Positions 13,846-16,177 of a stretch of DNA of 16,177 nucleotides are shown piece after piece. Source of the DNA: Candidatus Bathyarchaeota archaeon (GTDB lineage Archaea; Thermoproteota; Bathyarchaeia; Bathyarchaeales; Bathycorpusculaceae). The DNA is taken from assembly GCA_014859805.1 (NCBI GenBank), contig JACUTN010000011.1, positions 1 to 16,177 of the forward strand, written 5' to 3'. How positions within the stretch are numbered: the stretch's first letter is position 1; each line of letters starts with the position of its first letter. Both the position numbers and the translations under genes were made by a program. A model generated the notes under the pieces. That model saw nothing but the letters and a program-made list of their open reading frames with translations, was not told the origin of the DNA and searched no databases.

Positions 13846-14333
13846 TATGCTGCCTCTCCTGTTTCCGGTTGTTCTTCCAGCGCTACTTCAATGTGGCATA
13901 GGGTTTCGAATTTTGGACTGGTTCTTCCAAAGGCTCTTTGCATGTATCCCTTAATCTTCATGCCGGGATATGCTGACGCGTGAATTATGCGTAGTCTTTC
14001 TGTGTCCAAGCCTTTATATTCAGCGTTGGCTTCTGCTCCTTCAAGTATTTTTAGAACATGCTTTGCTGCTTTCACTGGATACCTGCCTGCATAAGCCTTT
14101 TCTAGTCCGCGGCGGTGTCCACCCTTCTTTTTGAATCTTCTGAAGGGAACAGGTTTCTTCTTGGCCATAACGTCTTTGAGATAACGTTTTGCTCGAGTGA
14201 GCATCATTCCTTTAATTGTTTTGCACACTTCTCGGGCTGATTTAGGGGATACTCTAAGCTCTCGTCCGCTTGCCCTAACGGTTTTTTCCGGGTCTAATTC
14301 TTCTTCCGTTATGGAGTATCCCCATTTTGGCAC
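13845..14333 (-). CDS. rpl22: Large-subunit ribosomal protein L22 (uL22)
   Basis: Large-subunit r-protein lining the exit tunnel, 162 residues. It begins with P-K-W-G-Y-S-I, then D-P-E-K-T-V-R-A-S-G-R-E-L-R-V-S-P-K-S-A-R-E-V-C, and ends with the archaeal hairpin region G-Y-M-Q-R-A-F-G-R-T. An ATG at 14399 is in frame, but I place the start at the GTG at 14333. GGAGAGG (plus 14341-14347) lies 7 bases before it, archaeal L22 proteins begin at this point (M-P-K-W-G-Y), and a TATA box would fall inside the longer reading. This is the first gene of the operon here; S19, its usual upstream neighbour, is absent. Confidence 0.95.
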   Translation of the reverse strand: MPKWGYSITEEELDPEKTVRASGRELRVSPKSAREVCKTIKGMMLTRAKRYLKDVMAKKKPVPFRRFKKKGGHRRGLEKAYAGRYPVKAAKHVLKILEGAEANAEYKGLDTERLRIIHASAYPGMKIKGYMQRAFGRTSPKFETLCHIEVALEEQPETGEAA

Positions 14334-14340
14334 TTTATCG

Positions 14341-14387
14341 CCTCTCCAAGTTTGCAATTGAACAGCGATATGGTGATTTATATGGCT
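14341..14387 (-). promoter_or_regulatory. Candidate operon promoter and SD before L22
   Basis: On the minus strand GAAAGCC (possible BRE) is followed by ATATAAATC (plus 14375-14383). A start about 25 bases downstream lies near 14355, then the strong GGAGAGG ribosome-binding site (plus 14341-14347) and the GTG at 14333. Element order and spacing fit an archaeal promoter with a leader of roughly 20 bases. The adjoining stretch up to 14542 shows no gene or RNA that I can recognise. Confidence 0.5.
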
Positions 14388-14542
14388 TTCCGTCAACATA
14401 AATGATTTTCAGACTACTTTGCGTTTTCCAAATAGAATTAAGCCCTATGCTTTCAAACGTAATGTTATCTTGACAATTTTCTCTTTGTAGATTTCCATTT
14501 AAGGGTTTGCGGGATATACCCCATGGTTTTCATGTATCACTA

Positions 14543-15172
14543 TTATTTGGCTTCAAATATGTTTCCTTTCCATGTCTGGGGATGATAGAGTGGATGTGCG
14601 GTGCAGAAGGTTATCCCTTCTAAGAATTTTTCCTTTTTCCATTTTGGCGGTTTTGCGTTTTCGGTTGTTGGCATCCACATAAGATATATGCTAAAAACTT
14701 GTCCTTTATGCTTTGCTTTATGAGTAACCTTAATCGAGTCTAGGGGTTTAAAGCCTAACTTTTCCATTTGGCATTTCATAAACCATGGGCTCCAATGGTT
14801 TTCTAAGGCTATTGTTGCGAAGCCAGCGGAGTCTTTTTCGCTTTTTATCATGTCTTGTAAAAGCAGTTTTCCAAAGTTGTGTCCCTTCGCCTTTCTCAAA
14901 ACCCAGATACAATTCATCACAATTATATTATCACCCATTATCGGATAATAGGAAACTTCTGCAGGTACATACTCTATTTGGCCAACAATCTCCCCGTCAA
15001 AAATCAACAATTTTTTGTGAAACCCTTTCGGGATGGCTTTCTCCAAATATTCTTGTCTTTTCTTATATCGTCTAAATGGACCTACTAGACACCTGTAAAC
15101 ATATTTTTCATATTCGCTGACTTCAGTGATGTCAATAATTTTGGTTTGAGAGACACTCTTCATTTTGTTCAT
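14543..15172 (-). CDS. GNAT-family N-acetyltransferase
   Basis: This 209-residue protein contains a GNAT acetyl-CoA-binding fold. Evidence is the beta strand I-I-V-M-N-C-I-W-V followed by the motif A segment R93-K-A-K-G-H-N-F-G-K-L-L-L, matching the (R/Q)xxGxG/A pyrophosphate-binding loop. A later strand-helix pair reads F-A-T-I-A-L-E-N-H, W-F-M-K-C, then L-G-F-K-P-L. The C-terminal region after about 165 (with P-K-W-K-K-E-K) is additional and unrecognised. Resemblance to YoaP-type acetyltransferases is possible but not shown. I chose the ATG at 15172; another lies at 15163, and a TTG at 15232 would include a likely TATA box. Substrate unknown. It occupies the place where upstream r-protein genes would be expected. 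Confidence 0.75.
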   Translation of the reverse strand: MNKMKSVSQTKIIDITEVSEYEKYVYRCLVGPFRRYKKRQEYLEKAIPKGFHKKLLIFDGEIVGQIEYVPAEVSYYPIMGDNIIVMNCIWVLRKAKGHNFGKLLLQDMIKSEKDSAGFATIALENHWSPWFMKCQMEKLGFKPLDSIKVTHKAKHKGQVFSIYLMWMPTTENAKPPKWKKEKFLEGITFCTAHPLYHPQTWKGNIFEAK

Positions 15173-15191
15173 GCTTAGCTCATCTGACTGA

Positions 15192-15199
15192 CTTATAAG
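15192..15199 (-). promoter_or_regulatory. Candidate TATA box for the acetyltransferase gene
   Basis: CTTATAAG lies with its centre about 23 bases before the ATG at 15172 and 32 before that at 15163. This fits a leaderless or very short-leader archaeal transcript. It argues against the longer TTG start at 15232. Confidence 0.3.
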
Positions 15200-15228
15200 A
15201 TCTCTACATAACGCTTTCGCATATGAAG

Positions 15229-15253
15229 ACAAGTTGTCTCAAGCAGTCTCAGT
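15229..15253. repeat. Tandem 10-base direct repeat upstream of the acetyltransferase gene
   Basis: AAGTTGTCTC and AAGCAGTCTC are adjacent (8 of 10 identical, one helical turn apart). The first also forms the short palindrome GACAA-G-TTGTC. They lie about 30-60 bases upstream of the candidate TATA box, where a regulator could bind. Chance is possible. Confidence 0.25.
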
Positions 15254-15324
15254 TTCATTTACACTGCGTCTGTGTTTAACTTGTAAGGTCAGATGTTCAA
15301 TGTTAAAAGGGAGAATTACTAAGC

Positions 15325-15855
15325 CTATGGTGAGCTCTGTTCTGAGAATATGCTGAATGATTCAGGATGAACCATATGGACAATTACGGAAATGGCGATG
15401 AGTATCAGAAGGAAAAGGGATTTTTCTATGATTGAACCTGTTCTTATTCCGTCTTTTACTCTTGCCTTGCTGAAAGGTTGTAGCCATTTTATTCCAGTTG
15501 GGTTAAGCGAGTCTGCAGCCAAATGTGACATAAAACCTAGGAAAAAGCACGCCACAGCCAATGTCTCCCAACGGTAAAAAATCGCGATAACCCAAACAAT
15601 GGCTGTTGCAATTAAAGCCGCCAAAAGGCTGTGAACAATTCCTCTATGTCTAATGAACTTGCTGATACCTCTGGAGGTTCGCCTGAACAAGTAAGACTGT
15701 CTAGCTAGGAAGCCTCTAGGATGGTCAATGTCAGGCAACAAGCTTCCAAAAATAAGAAGAAACAAAACAATGGGTGCGTCAAAGGGCAATCCCGCAGAAT
15801 AAGCAATAACGTAGTAGCATAGCAAAGCGAAAGCCGCATGGGTTGTCCCCATCAT
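15325..15855 (-). CDS. YdjM/DUF457-type membrane metal-dependent hydrolase-like protein
   Basis: This 176-residue integral membrane protein has the histidine/aspartate pattern of the YdjM family: H6 in T-H-A-A-F-A, P-D42-I-D44-H45-P, H70-R-G-I-V-H75-S, and H111-L-A-A-D115-S-L-N-P-T-G. These probably bind a metal. About four membrane helices are visible (roughly 8-40, 76-94, 98-116, 146-161). The family is annotated as inner-membrane metal-dependent hydrolase, with substrate unknown. The chosen ATG at 15855 overlaps the upstream zinc-ribbon gene as ATGA and has GGAG 9 bases before it; a second ATG directly follows. An upstream in-frame extension to 15906 would lie inside the zinc-ribbon gene and is not needed. 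Confidence 0.85.
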   Translation of the reverse strand: MMGTTHAAFALLCYYVIAYSAGLPFDAPIVLFLLIFGSLLPDIDHPRGFLARQSYLFRRTSRGISKFIRHRGIVHSLLAALIATAIVWVIAIFYRWETLAVACFFLGFMSHLAADSLNPTGIKWLQPFSKARVKDGIRTGSIIEKSLFLLILIAISVIVHMVHPESFSIFSEQSSP

Positions 15856-16061
15856 TTGGATTTTCTCCACAAATCCGAAACACGACCAGCCTTTACAAGC
15901 TTCCACTTACCAAAGAAACCCTTCTTATAAAAATGGTACAAGCCGCAACGAGTGCATTGCATAATCCGTCTGCCCTTCTTGAAATCAATTTCATACAACT
16001 CTAGAGATGCACCACAATCAACACACTTACCAGCGTATGTTTTCCCAGCTTTTTCGTTCAT
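15852..16061 (-). CDS. Small zinc ribbon protein
   Basis: A 69-residue protein with two CxxC knuckles, C13-V-D-C16 and C36-T-R-C39, each followed by Gly and spaced about 20 residues, so a zinc ribbon. A basic aromatic C-terminus follows (K-K-G-F-F-G-K-W-K-L-V). No specific family is recognised; such proteins are often nucleic-acid binding or protein adaptors. I chose the ATG at 16061, preceded by GGTGG about 11 bases away; a GTG at 16076 would add five residues. It overlaps the membrane hydrolase-like gene and is probably co-expressed with it. Confidence 0.75.
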   Translation of the reverse strand: MNEKAGKTYAGKCVDCGASLELYEIDFKKGRRIMQCTRCGLYHFYKKGFFGKWKLVKAGRVSDLWRKSK

Positions 16062-16102
16062 CAAACTTTTTTCCACCAGTTAAAACAAGATAGGGACTAC
16101 AT

Positions 16103-16111
16103 GTTTAAAAC
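16103..16111 (-). promoter_or_regulatory. Weak candidate TATA box for the zinc-ribbon unit
   Basis: GTTTTAAAC (palindromic) lies about 45 bases before the ATG at 16061. A start about 25 bases downstream would give a leader of about 20 bases with GGTGG inside it. Because it is palindromic it could also serve a gene on the plus strand reading off the right edge. Confidence 0.25.
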
Positions 16112-16177
16112 TTGCTAAACATGCTTATGTCTAATGCGGATTTGATTCCCACCATAGTTATTAAATACATGTTCCGC

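Noticed and set aside
14334..14399. N-terminal extension of L22 from an ATG at 14399.
   Set aside because: The extension is not typical of L22, contains the candidate TATA box, and lacks an SD; the GTG at 14333 has a strong one.
14400..14542. Possible small RNA or tRNA in the gap between L22 and the acetyltransferase gene.
   Set aside because: No cloverleaf, T-loop sequence or stable hairpin seen by eye; only AT-rich sequence.
16121..16177. A plus-strand ATG at 16121 (or 16127) opens a frame of 17-19 codons to the right edge, a possible divergent gene start.
   Set aside because: No SD, the nearest TATA-like word is too close, and two minus-strand frames are also open over the same bases. 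Too short to support.
1..16177. CRISPR array, insertion sequence or prophage elements.
   Set aside because: No regularly spaced repeats, transposase motifs or terminal inverted repeats were seen; gene order is that of a housekeeping region.

Overview
The window looks like chromosomal DNA of an archaeon. It carries a ribosomal-protein (r-protein) operon with archaeal/eukaryotic-type members absent from bacteria (S4e, L19e, L32e, L34e), the RNase P protein Rpp29 between L29 and S17, and an EMC3/DUF106 membrane protein next to SecY. Base composition is moderately AT-rich. Many starts are TTG or GTG preceded by strong GGAGG-type Shine-Dalgarno (SD) sequences. The gene set suggests a TACK-group lineage, possibly Bathyarchaeia; that placement is an inference without phylogeny. 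Every confident gene lies on the minus strand, so transcription runs from high to low coordinates.

Right end (about 16,177 to 14,500): a two-gene unit (a small four-cysteine zinc ribbon protein and a YdjM/DUF457-type membrane metal-hydrolase-like protein, overlapping as ATGA), then a single GNAT acetyltransferase gene. The last bases at the right edge are open in several frames and cannot be assigned.

Centre (14,333 to 2,168): a compact spc/S10-type operon in the order L22-S3-L29-Rpp29-S17-L14-L24-S4e-L5-S14-S8-L6-L32e-L19e-L18-S5-L30-[small heat shock protein]-L15-SecY-EMC3/DUF106-L34e-cytidylate kinase. Genes mostly overlap (ATGA, TTGA, TGATG, TAATG) or are a few bases apart, which implies translational coupling. 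A plausible TATA box and SD place the operon start at L22. The genes that usually precede it (L3, L4, L23, L2, S19) are not here. A highly basic alpha-crystallin (Hsp20) protein sits between L30 and L15, with its own candidate promoter and only 2 bases from L15. The adenylate kinase gene often found after secY is absent, and L14e/Cbf5 do not follow cmk. L24, S3 and L32e carry long charged C-terminal tails.

Left end (2,044 to 83): a membrane cassette of a four-helix membrane protein, a processive-type family 2 glycosyltransferase (DxD, ED and QxxRW motifs) translationally coupled to it, and a small single-helix protein. This probably makes or modifies a surface polysaccharide or glycolipid.

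As a whole, the region encodes ribosome assembly (r-proteins), tRNA maturation (Rpp29), membrane protein insertion (SecY, EMC3-like) and nucleotide supply (Cmk). The inserted heat shock protein is the most unusual part. No tRNA, rRNA, CRISPR array or transposon was seen, and no stretch over 300 bases lacks a gene.
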